Assembly: GCA_946616305.1 (NCBI GenBank)
Contig: CAMOIV010000005.1
Location: forward strand, 1 to 36,059
Source: an uncultured Lachnospiraceae bacterium
GTDB taxonomy: Bacteria > Bacillota > Clostridia > Lachnospirales > Lachnospiraceae
DNA: 36,059 nucleotides
Reading direction: 5' to 3'
Shown in pieces: positions 15,561-24,236 of the stretch (position 1 is its first letter; each line of letters starts with the position of its first letter). Both the position numbers and the translations under genes were made by a program. A model generated the notes under the pieces. The model saw only the letters and a list, made by a program, of their open reading frames with translations, did no database searches and was not told where the DNA came from.

Positions 15561-16643
15561 TCACTGAAACGGCCCCTCTGCCACCTCTTCTATGACCCGG
15601 CAGATATTTGATACTGCATCATTCTCCGGGGCAGCTGCCATAGCCTCTGTATATCTGTCCTTATTGTCGTATACTTCCATCACGCTTTCAAGAAGAGTTT
15701 CGTTTGTAATATCCTCTTCTCTGAGGACTTTGCTGTAGCCCTCCTTTTCAAAGGCCTGTGCGTTTAGTATCTGATCGCCTCTTGATCCGGCTGTCCCCAA
15801 AGGTATGAGGACGTTGGGTTTGTTCAGGGCGAGTATCTCAAATATGGCATTGGATCCGGCCCTTGAGACGATCACATCGCAAAGGGCATAAAGATCCTTT
15901 AGCTCCTCGGAAATGTAATCATACTGCATGTATCCGGGTATATGATTCAACGTGGGATCCCCTTTTCCCTTGCCGCAAAGATGGATGACATTGAATCTGT
16001 CAGTAAGCAGATCTACAGCGGATCTGATGGCTTCGTTCACTTTTACGGCACCGGTGGATCCTCCTATGACCATGAGATACGGTTTGCCGTTATCAGGCAT
16101 ATTAACGAATCTCCTGGCCCGTTCCTTATCCCCCTGAAGAAGTGATGCTCTAATGGGTGAGCCGGTAAACACTCCCTTATCCTTCGGAAGCAGAGGAAGG
16201 GTTTCCTTGAAGGAACAGCAGATCCTTTTTGCCGCGCTGTATGACAGTTTATTTGCCAGACCCGGCGTCATATCCGATTCGTGACAGACTACGGGGATCT
16301 TAAGCCGGGATGCTGCCCTTACAACTGGAGGGGTAACGTACCCTCCCTTGGAGAATACTATATCGGGAGAAAGGACCTTTAATATGTGACAGGCCTCCGA
16401 AAAACCCTTGACCACCCGAAATGGATCCGTAAAGTTTTTAAGATCGAAGTATCTTCTAAGCTTGCCGGATGAGATCCCTATGTACCTTATGCCCTCCGCT
16501 TCGGTTATGGATCTTTCTATACCCTCATAGGAACCGATATAGGTGATCTCATAGTTCATGGACAAAAGGGTGGGTACGAGAGCCAGGTTGGGGTAGCAGT
16601 GTCCTGCGGTCCCTCCTCCGGTAAGCACTATTTTTTTTGCCAT
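15561..16643 (-). CDS. murG: MurG, lipid II synthase
   Basis: A 360-residue GT28-family transferase that adds GlcNAc to lipid I to give lipid II on the inner face of the membrane. The N-terminal glycine-rich motif VLTGGGTAGHCYPNLAL, the PDIVFSKGGYVTPPVV segment and the C-terminal donor-site region (DVIVSRAGSNAIFEIL, NVLIPLGTA) all match MurG. Length is as expected. It stands outside any visible cell-wall gene cluster and is the first gene of a three-gene minus-strand operon. Its promoter is probably the extended -10 element at 16758-16768. Confidence 0.94.
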   Translation of the reverse strand: MAKKIVLTGGGTAGHCYPNLALVPTLLSMNYEITYIGSYEGIERSITEAEGIRYIGISSGKLRRYFDLKNFTDPFRVVKGFSEACHILKVLSPDIVFSKGGYVTPPVVRAASRLKIPVVCHESDMTPGLANKLSYSAAKRICCSFKETLPLLPKDKGVFTGSPIRASLLQGDKERARRFVNMPDNGKPYLMVIGGSTGAVKVNEAIRSAVDLLTDRFNVIHLCGKGKGDPTLNHIPGYMQYDYISEELKDLYALCDVIVSRAGSNAIFEILALNKPNVLIPLGTAGSRGDQILNAQAFEKEGYSKVLREEDITNETLLESVMEVYDNKDRYTEAMAAAPENDAVSNICRVIEEVAEGPFQ

Positions 16644-16675
16644 ATGTCATCTGCTCCGTCTGCCGGTGTCATCAT

Positions 16676-16685
16676 CGGTATACCG
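16676..16685. repeat. Palindrome CGGTATACCG in the murG leader
   Basis: A perfect 10-base palindrome lies between the predicted murG start point and the murG gene and also upstream of pgi. It could be an operator. Ten-base palindromes occur by chance, so this is weak. Confidence 0.25.
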
Positions 16686-16738
16686 GTATGGTCGTTCGTT
16701 TTACAAATGCCCACCCGGCTGATAATCCATCGGTTTTA

Positions 16739-16767
16739 TTGAAAACATTTCCGATTTATTATACCAT
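16739..16767 (+). promoter_or_regulatory. Candidate pgi promoter overlapping the murG promoter
   Basis: TTGAAA at 16739-16744, a 17-base spacer and TACCAT at 16762-16767 form an acceptable promoter. Its -10 box overlaps the murG -10 box on the other strand, so the two would compete for polymerase. The -10 match is only moderate. Confidence 0.4.
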
Positions 16768-16768
16768 A
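16758..16768 (-). promoter_or_regulatory. Extended -10 promoter for murG operon
   Basis: On the minus strand the sequence reads TATGGTATAAT, a full match to the TRTGnTATAAT extended -10 consensus, about 115 bases before murG. The -35 region is poorly conserved, as expected for this promoter class. Confidence 0.65.
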
Positions 16769-16825
16769 CTATGTTGAGTTTATTAAAAACGTAATGCATA
16801 GCATATTATTGAAAGGAGATACATT

Positions 16826-18172
16826 ATGGCAAAGGTCACATATGATTATTCCAAGGCCCTCAGGTTCGTCAGCAGTGAGGAAGTGGAGCTGATACGTCCT
16901 CAGGCAGAGGCAGCTAAGGAGCTGCTTACCTCAAAAAAGGGAGCAGGCAATGATTTCCTCGGCTGGCTCGACCTGCCCGTAGCATACGATAAGGAAGAGT
17001 TTGTCCGTATAAAGAAGGCTGCGGACAAGATAAGGAATGATTCCGAGGTGCTTCTCGTTGTGGGTATCGGCGGATCCTATCTGGGAGCAAGGGCTGCCAT
17101 AGAGTTCTTAAAGCACAGCTTCTTTAATTCCGTGGATAAGGAAAAAAGGAATGCACCCGAGATCTATTTCCTTGGAAATAACATATCCTCAACATATATC
17201 CATGATCTTATCGAGGTAATAGGAGACAGGGATTTTTCCATAAACATGATATCCAAATCCGGTACCACTACGGAGCCCGGTATATCCTTCCGTATCTTCA
17301 AGGAGCTTCTGGAAAAGAAATACGGAAAAGAGGCAGCATCAAAAAGGATATATGCTACAACTGATGCCCACAAGGGAGCATTGAAGAGCCTTGCGGATTC
17401 CGAGGGATACGAAGAATTTGTTGTTCCCGATGACGTGGGAGGAAGGTTCTCCGTACTGACGGCTGTAGGTCTTCTGCCCATAGCCGTAGCGGGAGCTGAT
17501 ATAGACGCTTTGATGGCAGGAGCCGCAAAGGGACGTGAGATGGCCATGAATAACGCATTTGAGGACAATGATGCCCTTAAATATGCGGCAGTCAGAAACA
17601 TCCTTTACAGAAAGGGCAAGAGTGTGGAGATCGTGGCGAATTACGAGCCTTCACTCCACTACATCTCCGAATGGTGGAAGCAGCTTTACGGAGAGTCCGA
17701 GGGTAAGGATCAGAAGGGTATCTTCCCTGCTTCGGTAGACCTTACAACGGATCTTCATTCCATGGGTCAGTTCATACAGGACGGAGCCAGGATAATGTTT
17801 GAGACAGTCATAAACATTGAGAAGCCCAGATATGAGATAGAGATGAAGAAGGCGGACAATAATCTGGACGGTCTTGATTATCTGGCAGGCAAGAGCGTTG
17901 ATTTTGCAAATAAATGCGCAATGAACGGGACCATACTCGCACACACCGACGGAAATGTGCCCAATGCTCTGATAAACGTTCCCGAGCAGACAGAGGAATA
18001 CTTGGGACAGCTGTTCTACTTCTTCGAGTTCGCCTGCGGAGTATCGGGATATATGCTCGGAGTTAATCCCTTTAACCAGCCCGGAGTGGAGAGTTATAAG
18101 AAGAACATGTTCGCCCTTTTGGGAAAGCCCGGTTTTGAGGATAAGACCGAGGAGCTTAGGGCAAGGCTCTGA
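16826..18172 (+). CDS. pgi: Glucose-6-phosphate isomerase
   Basis: A 448-residue glycolytic enzyme interconverting glucose-6-phosphate and fructose-6-phosphate. Family signatures are visible: [44 protein letters not shown] and the C-terminal [12 protein letters not shown]. Length matches the short Firmicute form. A strong aaaggag precedes the ATG. It is followed after 28 bases by the amidohydrolase gene. Confidence 0.97.
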   Translation: MAKVTYDYSKALRFVSSEEVELIRPQAEAAKELLTSKKGAGNDFLGWLDLPVAYDKEEFVRIKKAADKIRNDSEVLLVVGIGGSYLGARAAIEFLKHSFFNSVDKEKRNAPEIYFLGNNISSTYIHDLIEVIGDRDFSINMISKSGTTTEPGISFRIFKELLEKKYGKEAASKRIYATTDAHKGALKSLADSEGYEEFVVPDDVGGRFSVLTAVGLLPIAVAGADIDALMAGAAKGREMAMNNAFEDNDALKYAAVRNILYRKGKSVEIVANYEPSLHYISEWWKQLYGESEGKDQKGIFPASVDLTTDLHSMGQFIQDGARIMFETVINIEKPRYEIEMKKADNNLDGLDYLAGKSVDFANKCAMNGTILAHTDGNVPNALINVPEQTEEYLGQLFYFFEFACGVSGYMLGVNPFNQPGVESYKKNMFALLGKPGFEDKTEELRARL

Positions 18173-18200
18173 TGCCCTGAGCGTTTCTTGAGGAGACACT

Positions 18201-19472
18201 ATGAATATAGAGATAAAGGATGCTTATGCCCTTATAGAAGACAGGATCGCAAGGCACAGCATTTATATACAGGGAAACAGCATAACGGGAGTTGACAGGA
18301 TCCCGGAGGGCTTTAAGGCGGATAAGACCATAGACGGCACAAACAGGCTTGTGATCCCGGGTCTTATAAACGCCCATACTCATTCCTATATGGCCCCGAT
18401 GAGGAATATAGCGGATGATATGCCCTTCATGGATTGGCTGCTGAAGGGAGTGACTCCCGTAGAAGACCGGATGACGGGAGAAGATGCATATTGGGGTGCG
18501 ATGCTTGCCATCGCGGAAATGATAAGGTGCGGCACCACTACCTTTAACGATATGCAGATGCACATTCATAATACCACCAGAGCAGCAAAGGAGACAGGCA
18601 TGAGAGCCGTGATATGCCGCGGATTGGTGGGGGATAAGTATGATAAGAGCGACTACCGCATAAGGGAAGCCTTTGAGGAGATGCCCGACGGAGAGGATAC
18701 GGACGGAAGGATCTCCTTCAGGCTGGGTCCCCATGCCCCGTATTCCGCAGGATTTGATTATCTCAGGCTCGTGGCGGATATCGCAAAGGAAAAGGGCCTC
18801 GGGATCCATATCCATCTAGCGGAGTCTGATACCGAGATGGAAAACCTGAAAAAGGAACACGGGCTGTCTGCCATCGAATATGCGGACAAGGCCGGCTGCT
18901 TTGAGGTGCCTTGTATCGCCGCTCATTGCGTAAAGGTAAGTGAATCCGACATTAAGCTTATGGCGGAGAAAAACGTATCGGTGGTGACCAACCCCGCCTC
19001 CAACATGAAGCTCGGAAACGGATTTGCGCCTGTTCCGAAGATGATGGAAGCCGGGATAAATGTCTGTATCGGTACCGACGGGGCCGCCTCAAACAATACC
19101 CTCAATCTTTTCCATGAGATAAGTCTTCTGACCCTGATACACAAGGGAGTGAACAGGACACCGGTATGTATAGGAGCCGAAGAGGCCATGAGGATCGCAA
19201 CGGTAAACGGGGCAAAGGCACTGGGACTTCATGACGTGGGAGAGATAAAAGAAGGCTATAAGGCGGACCTTGCCATCCTTAATATCGATACCCCCAGCAT
19301 GACACCGAGAAACAATATGCTTTCAAGCCTTGTTTATTCCGCTAACGGATCTGAGGTGGACACCACCATAGTCAACGGAGAGATACTTATGGAGGGCAGG
19401 GAGCTTAAGACCATGGATTTGGAAAAAGTGCTCTACAACTGTAATAAAATGATGGAAAGACTTTGTAAATAA
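18201..19472 (+). CDS. mtaD: Amidohydrolase, 5'-methylthioadenosine/S-adenosylhomocysteine deaminase type
   Basis: A 423-residue member of the metal-dependent amidohydrolase superfamily. Metal-binding and catalytic motifs are in order: NAHTHSYM near residue 57, IHIHLAES near 203, AHCVKV near 232 and CIGTDGAASNN near 290. It matches the cytosine-deaminase/MtaD subgroup that deaminates adenine-containing nucleosides such as methylthioadenosine and S-adenosylhomocysteine. The exact substrate cannot be read from motifs; related enzymes act on guanine or chlorinated triazines. S-adenosylhomocysteine hydrolase is encoded 5 kb downstream, which supports a role in that pathway. It follows pgi closely, and no terminator is visible after it. 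Confidence 0.83.
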   Translation: MNIEIKDAYALIEDRIARHSIYIQGNSITGVDRIPEGFKADKTIDGTNRLVIPGLINAHTHSYMAPMRNIADDMPFMDWLLKGVTPVEDRMTGEDAYWGAMLAIAEMIRCGTTTFNDMQMHIHNTTRAAKETGMRAVICRGLVGDKYDKSDYRIREAFEEMPDGEDTDGRISFRLGPHAPYSAGFDYLRLVADIAKEKGLGIHIHLAESDTEMENLKKEHGLSAIEYADKAGCFEVPCIAAHCVKVSESDIKLMAEKNVSVVTNPASNMKLGNGFAPVPKMMEAGINVCIGTDGAASNNTLNLFHEISLLTLIHKGVNRTPVCIGAEEAMRIATVNGAKALGLHDVGEIKEGYKADLAILNIDTPSMTPRNNMLSSLVYSANGSEVDTTIVNGEILMEGRELKTMDLEKVLYNCNKMMERLCK

Positions 19473-19478
19473 TTACCC

Positions 19479-19507
19479 TTGCGTCACATTATGTAAAGTA
19501 GTACAAT
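19479..19507 (+). promoter_or_regulatory. Promoter of the 29-residue repeat protein gene
   Basis: TTGCGT at 19479-19484, a 17-base spacer and TACAAT at 19502-19507 predict a start near 19514, about 50 bases before the gene. Confidence 0.6.
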
Positions 19508-19563
19508 ACACGGGTAAAAATGATACTATATAACATATTATTTATAGTGAAGGGAGAATCATA

Positions 19564-20166
19564 ATGTTTAAGAAAGTAATAGCAGTACTTACAGCAGGCG
19601 TTCTTACGGCACTTATGGCAGTTCCTGCATTCGCAGCTCCTCTTGCTGAGGTAGCAGCAGCTCAGGCAACTCAGGATGCACAGAACGCAAAGATCGCATC
19701 AGAGAAGCAGAGACTTGCTGATTTTCAGGCATCAGAGACTGCAAAGGGTCAGGCACAGGCAGCAGCAGGCCAGACAGCAGTAGCAGCAGGCCAGGCAGCA
19801 TTAAAGAGCTTCTACGAGAGTGAGCTTGCAAAGGGTCAGACACAGACAGCAGCAGGCCAGGCAGCAGTAGCAGCAGGTCAGGCAGCATTAAAGAGCTTCT
19901 ACGAGAGTGAGCTTGCAAAGGGTCAGACACAGACAGCAGCAGGCCAGGCAGCAGTAGCAGCAGGTCAGGCAGCATTAAAGAGCTTCTACGAGAGTGAGCT
20001 TGCAAAGGGTCAGGCACAGACAGCAGCAGGTCAGACAACACTTGCAAAGGGCCAGCAGGACCTTAACGCTTTCTGGGAGGCTCAGAAGAAGATCGCCAAG
20101 CAGGAAGAGGATGAGAGGAACGAGGCAAATCAGAAGGTTCAGGTATATCTTAACAGCCTGAAGTAA
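19564..20166 (+). CDS. Secreted helical protein built of 29-residue repeats
   Basis: A 200-residue protein of unknown function. A signal peptide ends at VPAFA-AP. The mature part is rich in Ala, Gln, Gly, Glu and Lys. Three full units of the type AKGQTQTAAGQAAVAAGQAA plus LKSFYESEL (29 residues) are followed by a partial fourth and a charged tail ending VQVYLNSLK. GQ pairs recur every seven residues within each unit, so an elongated helix or coiled coil is likely. Units 2 and 3 are identical over 87 bases. Codons are restricted to a preferred set (GCA, CAG, CTT, AAG), unlike the neighbours, which suggests high expression. It has its own promoter, an aagggag ribosome binding site and its own terminator. 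Confidence 0.85.
   Translation: MFKKVIAVLTAGVLTALMAVPAFAAPLAEVAAAQATQDAQNAKIASEKQRLADFQASETAKGQAQAAAGQTAVAAGQAALKSFYESELAKGQTQTAAGQAAVAAGQAALKSFYESELAKGQTQTAAGQAAVAAGQAALKSFYESELAKGQAQTAAGQTTLAKGQQDLNAFWEAQKKIAKQEEDERNEANQKVQVYLNSLK
19741..20055 (+). repeat. Tandem 87-bp repeat inside the secreted protein gene
   Basis: Units begin at 19741, 19828, 19915 and (partial) 20002. Units 2 and 3 are identical, including silent positions. Unit 1 differs from unit 2 at four bases. The array keeps the reading frame. Confidence 0.95.
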
Positions 20167-20216
20167 TGATATGTTCGTGATGCCTCATGGCATACAGCAG
20201 ATGTGATATTAGAGGG

Positions 20217-20256
20217 ACCGCCGTCCGGATACAGGATCCGGACAGCGGTTCTTTTT
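20217..20256 (+). terminator. Intrinsic terminator after the repeat protein gene
   Basis: A 13-base arm pair (accgccgtccgga / tccggacagcggt, one mismatch) with a 7-base loop is followed by tcttttt. It isolates the repeat protein gene as a single-gene transcript. Confidence 0.88.
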
Positions 20257-20323
20257 ATGTGCGATATGCCGGTTAGGCAGGCAGCACACGTTCCTATGGA
20301 CTTATGACGGATGTGAGGTAAAA

Positions 20324-20329
20324 TATAAT
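20324..20329 (+). promoter_or_regulatory. Candidate -10 box for the DUF3160/CapA pair
   Basis: A consensus TATAAT lies 40 bases before the DUF3160-like gene. The -35 region is weak (ttatga with a 16-base spacer), so the promoter is tentative. Confidence 0.4.
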
Positions 20330-20368
20330 ACATAGATCTGACATATCGCTGATACGGAGACAGGGACA

Positions 20369-22681
20369 ATGAAGAATAACGGAATAAATAAGATACTTGC
20401 CATAATAGCGGCAGCACTGGGACTTGTGGTTATCATGCTGACAGTGGGACTCTTTTTCCTGATACATACAAAGAAAGCTTCAAGTGAGGCCGGGGAGGGA
20501 GATAAGGCACAGACGGAAAGTGTCAGCGACGAGTCGGATGACGCCGCCTTGGAGGATGATAAGGAGGATACGGCGAAATCTCGGACTGAGGAAAACAAGG
20601 ATACGGACAGCGGTGATGCAGCCACGGTATCCTACGCCAGAGATGCCCTTACCATAGATTTTACATCGGCAAAATACGAGGACACCCCCTCGGTAGACTC
20701 TTATCAGGCAACGGATTACGACGACGTTGTCAACAACCAGAGATTCTACCTGCAGGATCATGTAGAGGAAAAGCTTCTTAAGAACAATTTCGTGGTGACC
20801 GACAACTCATACAATGAGTTCTTTGATATCTATGAAAACAACAGATACCGCATGAGGGCAAATTTCATCTCAGCGGATTCTATGATGCATACATATCATC
20901 TCTTCTTTGCCATGCTCCAGAAAGCCACGGAAAAGGATTACCTCATTGATGAGTGTAAAAAGCTCAGTGAGAGAATGCTTGAAAACAGTAAGGATCAGTA
21001 TGACAAGCTTAAGGGTACCGAATGGGAGGATGCTGCAATACTGAACGTGGAATTCTTCGGAGTGGGGTCAGAGCTCATCAACAAAGATGCCGATATACCG
21101 AAGTACGCATCCAAGGCAGTAAAGGAAGAGCTTGAAAAGATCAACAGCGCATCGGCAATAGAAGAATCCGCTCTGATGGATGAAAAAGAGGACTACTCCC
21201 AGTACAAGCCCAGAGGCTACTACGAAGGAGATGAGGAGCTGGAGGACTATTTCCGTACCATGATGTGGTACGGCAGAAGGAATTTCGCGCAGGATCAGGA
21301 AACATCAAACAGAAGCGCACTTCTCATGACCCTTGCACTGGATGACAAGGCAAAGGAGTCCTGGGACAGGATATATCAGGTAACAGCCTTCTTTGCCGGC
21401 TCAAGCGATGACAGCGGTTACTACGAATATATGCCCCTCATCGAGGAGGCATACAAAAAGGGAGCCGATACAGAGGATCTCATAGGAGATGATGAAGGCT
21501 GGAAGAAATTTGATCAGCTTACGGCAGAACTGGATCCGCCAAAGATCAACTCCGTAGTCACCACTGATAATGAAGACGGTGCAAGTAAGACAGAGGAGGC
21601 CAAGGGCTACAGGTTCATGGGACAGAGATTTACCCTGGACGGAGAGATCTTCACCAATCTCTGCTACAGCAATGTAAAGGAAAATAACAACAACGAAAAA
21701 AGGATGCTCCCCGATGCCCTTGATGTACCGGCTGCAATGGGATCCGATACGGCTCTTACGATCCTGGATGAAAACGGGGATACGGAGTATGAGGGTTACA
21801 AGGAAAACATGCTGAAGCTCAGAGAAGAGATATCATCGGCAGGAGATGAGACGTGGAACAGCAGCCTTTACGGAGGATGGCTCAAGACCCTGGAACCGCT
21901 CCTCGAGAAAAAAGGTGACGGATATCCGTCCTTCATGACAAGCGAGGAATGGGCAAAGAAAGACCTTGAGACCTATCTGGGAAGCTGGACCGAGCTGAAG
22001 CATGATACCATACTGTATTCAAAGCAGTTCATGGCCGAGATGGGCGGAGATGATGATGAGGTCATAGATGACAGGGGATATGTGGAACCGGAGCCGGAAG
22101 TATACTTAAGACTTGCAGCCCTGACGGAGGATACCAGGAGCGGTCTTGAAGAGCTTCAGGTGATAAGCAAGGACAACGGAGAGTACCTTTCGGACCTGGC
22201 GGACCTGTCACGGGATCTGGCAGACATCTCCGTAAAGGAACTGAATAATGAAACCCTCTCCGATGAGGAGTACGAGCTTATAAGGACGTACGGGGGGAAC
22301 CTGGAGCATTTCTGGGAAAAGGCCATAGAGGGAAACGACACGAGTGTGGGAGACGACGGCACCAGCAAGATGTATCCCGCGGCTTTGGTGGCGGACGTTG
22401 CAACAGATCCCAACGGCTCGGTGCTTGAGGAAGCCATAGGCGGGATATCGGAGATCTATGTGATCTTTCCTCTCGAAGGCAAGCTCCATGTAGCATCAGG
22501 AGGAGTATTCACATATTATCAGTTTACGGTACCCATCAGCGAAAGAATGACGGATTCAAAGTGGCGTCAGATGCTTGGACTGGAAATAGGAGAGGATATG
22601 GAGTATCCGCAGAGGCAGGACGTGGATCAGCCTTCCTGGACGGACAGCTACAGGACCAAAGCGATCTACAGCATGAACTAG
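20369..22681 (+). CDS. Membrane-anchored DUF3160-like protein
   Basis: A 770-residue surface protein. It has an N-terminal anchor helix near residues 9-32 with no lipobox cysteine, an acidic Ser/Asp/Glu-rich linker to about residue 85, and a large domain. Segments such as NNFVVTDNSYNEFFDIYENN and FISADSMMHTYHLFFAML match the DUF3160 family as I remember it. The C-terminus reads SGGVFTYYQFTVPISERMTD. No catalytic function is known to me. It is followed after 6 bases by the CapA-like gene, so the two probably form an operon acting on the cell surface. Confidence 0.78.
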   Translation: MKNNGINKILAIIAAALGLVVIMLTVGLFFLIHTKKASSEAGEGDKAQTESVSDESDDAALEDDKEDTAKSRTEENKDTDSGDAATVSYARDALTIDFTSAKYEDTPSVDSYQATDYDDVVNNQRFYLQDHVEEKLLKNNFVVTDNSYNEFFDIYENNRYRMRANFISADSMMHTYHLFFAMLQKATEKDYLIDECKKLSERMLENSKDQYDKLKGTEWEDAAILNVEFFGVGSELINKDADIPKYASKAVKEELEKINSASAIEESALMDEKEDYSQYKPRGYYEGDEELEDYFRTMMWYGRRNFAQDQETSNRSALLMTLALDDKAKESWDRIYQVTAFFAGSSDDSGYYEYMPLIEEAYKKGADTEDLIGDDEGWKKFDQLTAELDPPKINSVVTTDNEDGASKTEEAKGYRFMGQRFTLDGEIFTNLCYSNVKENNNNEKRMLPDALDVPAAMGSDTALTILDENGDTEYEGYKENMLKLREEISSAGDETWNSSLYGGWLKTLEPLLEKKGDGYPSFMTSEEWAKKDLETYLGSWTELKHDTILYSKQFMAEMGGDDDEVIDDRGYVEPEPEVYLRLAALTEDTRSGLEELQVISKDNGEYLSDLADLSRDLADISVKELNNETLSDEEYELIRTYGGNLEHFWEKAIEGNDTSVGDDGTSKMYPAALVADVATDPNGSVLEEAIGGISEIYVIFPLEGKLHVASGGVFTYYQFTVPISERMTDSKWRQMLGLEIGEDMEYPQRQDVDQPSWTDSYRTKAIYSMN

Positions 22682-22687
22682 GATGAC

Positions 22688-24145
22688 ATGTTATCAGGGA
22701 AGGGTGTTCTAAGGACAGCATTGATCTTAACAACAATGGCAGTGATCATATTCACTGCCTTGTTTCTTATGTGGTGGAATGCCTTCTTCCTTCCGGGAGA
22801 TCTTAAGTGGAGGGAGTATGAGACCGCTTATGATGACGGCAGGATAGAGCTTAAGAATAAAAGAGTCTGTTTTACCGGTGATGATATTGTATGGAAAAGC
22901 GACAGAGGAGTATTCGTACAGGATATGCTCATCAGGGACATTGACAGGGACGGGCGGGAAGAGCTTGTGATGCTGTGCTGGAAGCACGGGAGCTTCGGAC
23001 ACCATATCCCCAGATGGGTTAAAAGAAACGATATACGGCTGGAACAGCATGTATTCATATACAGAAGGGAGACAGACACCATAAGGCCCCTTTGGATGTC
23101 ATCCTCCATAGGGAGCGGATTCTGTTCCATGGCAGGCTGGGGAGACGACAAGATCATACTGAACAGCCGAAAGGGAGATCATGATATATGGACCTGGGAG
23201 GATTTCGGACTTAAACTCGCAGGAAGGAGCAAAGAGGAAAAAGTCAGCGTGGTATGTGCGGGAGATAATCTGGTTCACACGAGACTTTTGAATGATGACA
23301 GATACAAACAGGTCTATGACAGGCTTAAGGACACCATATCGGGAGCGGATATAGCTACGGTAAATCAGGAAACGGTGCTGGTTGCGGATCCCGCGCTTGT
23401 AAGCGATCATCCCAGATTCGCCCTGCCCGCAAAGATCGCATACGATCTGGCGGATACCGGATTCGATGTTATAACTCTCGCCAACAATCATATGCTGGAT
23501 CTTGGGATGTACGGAGTGGACTCCACAGCAGGGATCATAGAGGATGCCTTTAATGAAACCGGTACAGATACTGCGGTTTCAAAGAGGATCTATACAGGGA
23601 TAAATCCCTCTTCCGGTGTATCGGGTGATAAAGCGCAGGAGGATATGTACAGGGCCGTAAAGTTTACAAGCTGCAGGGGAATAAGGATAGCATGCCTCTC
23701 CTACACATACGGGACCAACGGAATGAAGGAGCCAAAGGAGTCCCCGTATGCCGTGGAAAAACTCGAGAATACGGAGAGGGTGGCGGAACAGATCAGGTAT
23801 GCAGGGCCCCGGGCCGACGTGGTGATGGTATTTCCTCACTGGGGAGATGAGAACAGCAGCGAGGTAAGTAAGGAGCAGGAGAGACTTGCCCGCTTCTTCC
23901 TTGATGCCGGATGTGATGTGGTAGTCGGCACCCACCCCCATGTGGTTCAGAAATATGAGATATTAAAGGATCCGAAGGGACGGGAGATGCCCGTATTTTA
24001 TTCCCTTGGTAATTTTGTATCAGGCCAGAGTGAAGAGGCGAACCGCATAGGCGGACTGGCCGGATTTGATCTGGTAAAAGAGGCAGACGGGGAAGTCTGC
24101 ATAAAGGATCCCGAGCTGTCATGCTTTGATATCTGCTTTGAGTAG
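22688..24145 (+). CDS. Membrane-anchored CapA-family protein with an N-terminal DxDxDG domain
   Basis: A 485-residue protein with an N-terminal transmembrane helix near residues 8-30. Residues 75-180 contain RDIDRDGREELVMLCWKHGS, a calcium-loop pattern found in FG-GAP/VCBS-type propeller repeats. From about residue 190 comes a CapA (PgsA-like) metallophosphatase-fold domain with VVCAGDNLVHTR, ATVNQET, TLANNHMLDLG, FPHWGDENS, VVGTHPHVVQ and YSLGNFVSG. CapA proteins take part in poly-gamma-glutamate export in Bacillus, but no capB/capC genes are nearby, so a different surface role is likely. It follows the DUF3160 gene closely. Confidence 0.85.
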   Translation: MLSGKGVLRTALILTTMAVIIFTALFLMWWNAFFLPGDLKWREYETAYDDGRIELKNKRVCFTGDDIVWKSDRGVFVQDMLIRDIDRDGREELVMLCWKHGSFGHHIPRWVKRNDIRLEQHVFIYRRETDTIRPLWMSSSIGSGFCSMAGWGDDKIILNSRKGDHDIWTWEDFGLKLAGRSKEEKVSVVCAGDNLVHTRLLNDDRYKQVYDRLKDTISGADIATVNQETVLVADPALVSDHPRFALPAKIAYDLADTGFDVITLANNHMLDLGMYGVDSTAGIIEDAFNETGTDTAVSKRIYTGINPSSGVSGDKAQEDMYRAVKFTSCRGIRIACLSYTYGTNGMKEPKESPYAVEKLENTERVAEQIRYAGPRADVVMVFPHWGDENSSEVSKEQERLARFFLDAGCDVVVGTHPHVVQKYEILKDPKGREMPVFYSLGNFVSGQSEEANRIGGLAGFDLVKEADGEVCIKDPELSCFDICFE

Positions 24146-24170
24146 AAGGGACCTGACAGGGCTTACAGCA

Positions 24171-24199
24171 TTGAAAGTTCCCTGGGGCTTTGTTATCAT
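24171..24199 (+). promoter_or_regulatory. Promoter of ahcY
   Basis: TTGAAA at 24171-24176, a 17-base spacer and TATCAT at 24194-24199 predict a start near 24206. The resulting leader is only about 30 bases, too short for a SAH riboswitch. Confidence 0.6.
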
Positions 24200-24236
24200 A
24201 ATGGATAGTTTTTTATACCAAGAATGGAGGTTCATC

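Noticed and set aside
19613-20047. A 144-residue minus-strand ORF with Leu-rich repeats
   Set aside because: Its repeats simply mirror the 87-bp array of the real secreted protein gene on the plus strand.
24200-24236. A possible SAH riboswitch before ahcY
   Set aside because: The predicted leader is only about 30 bases, with no conserved core visible.
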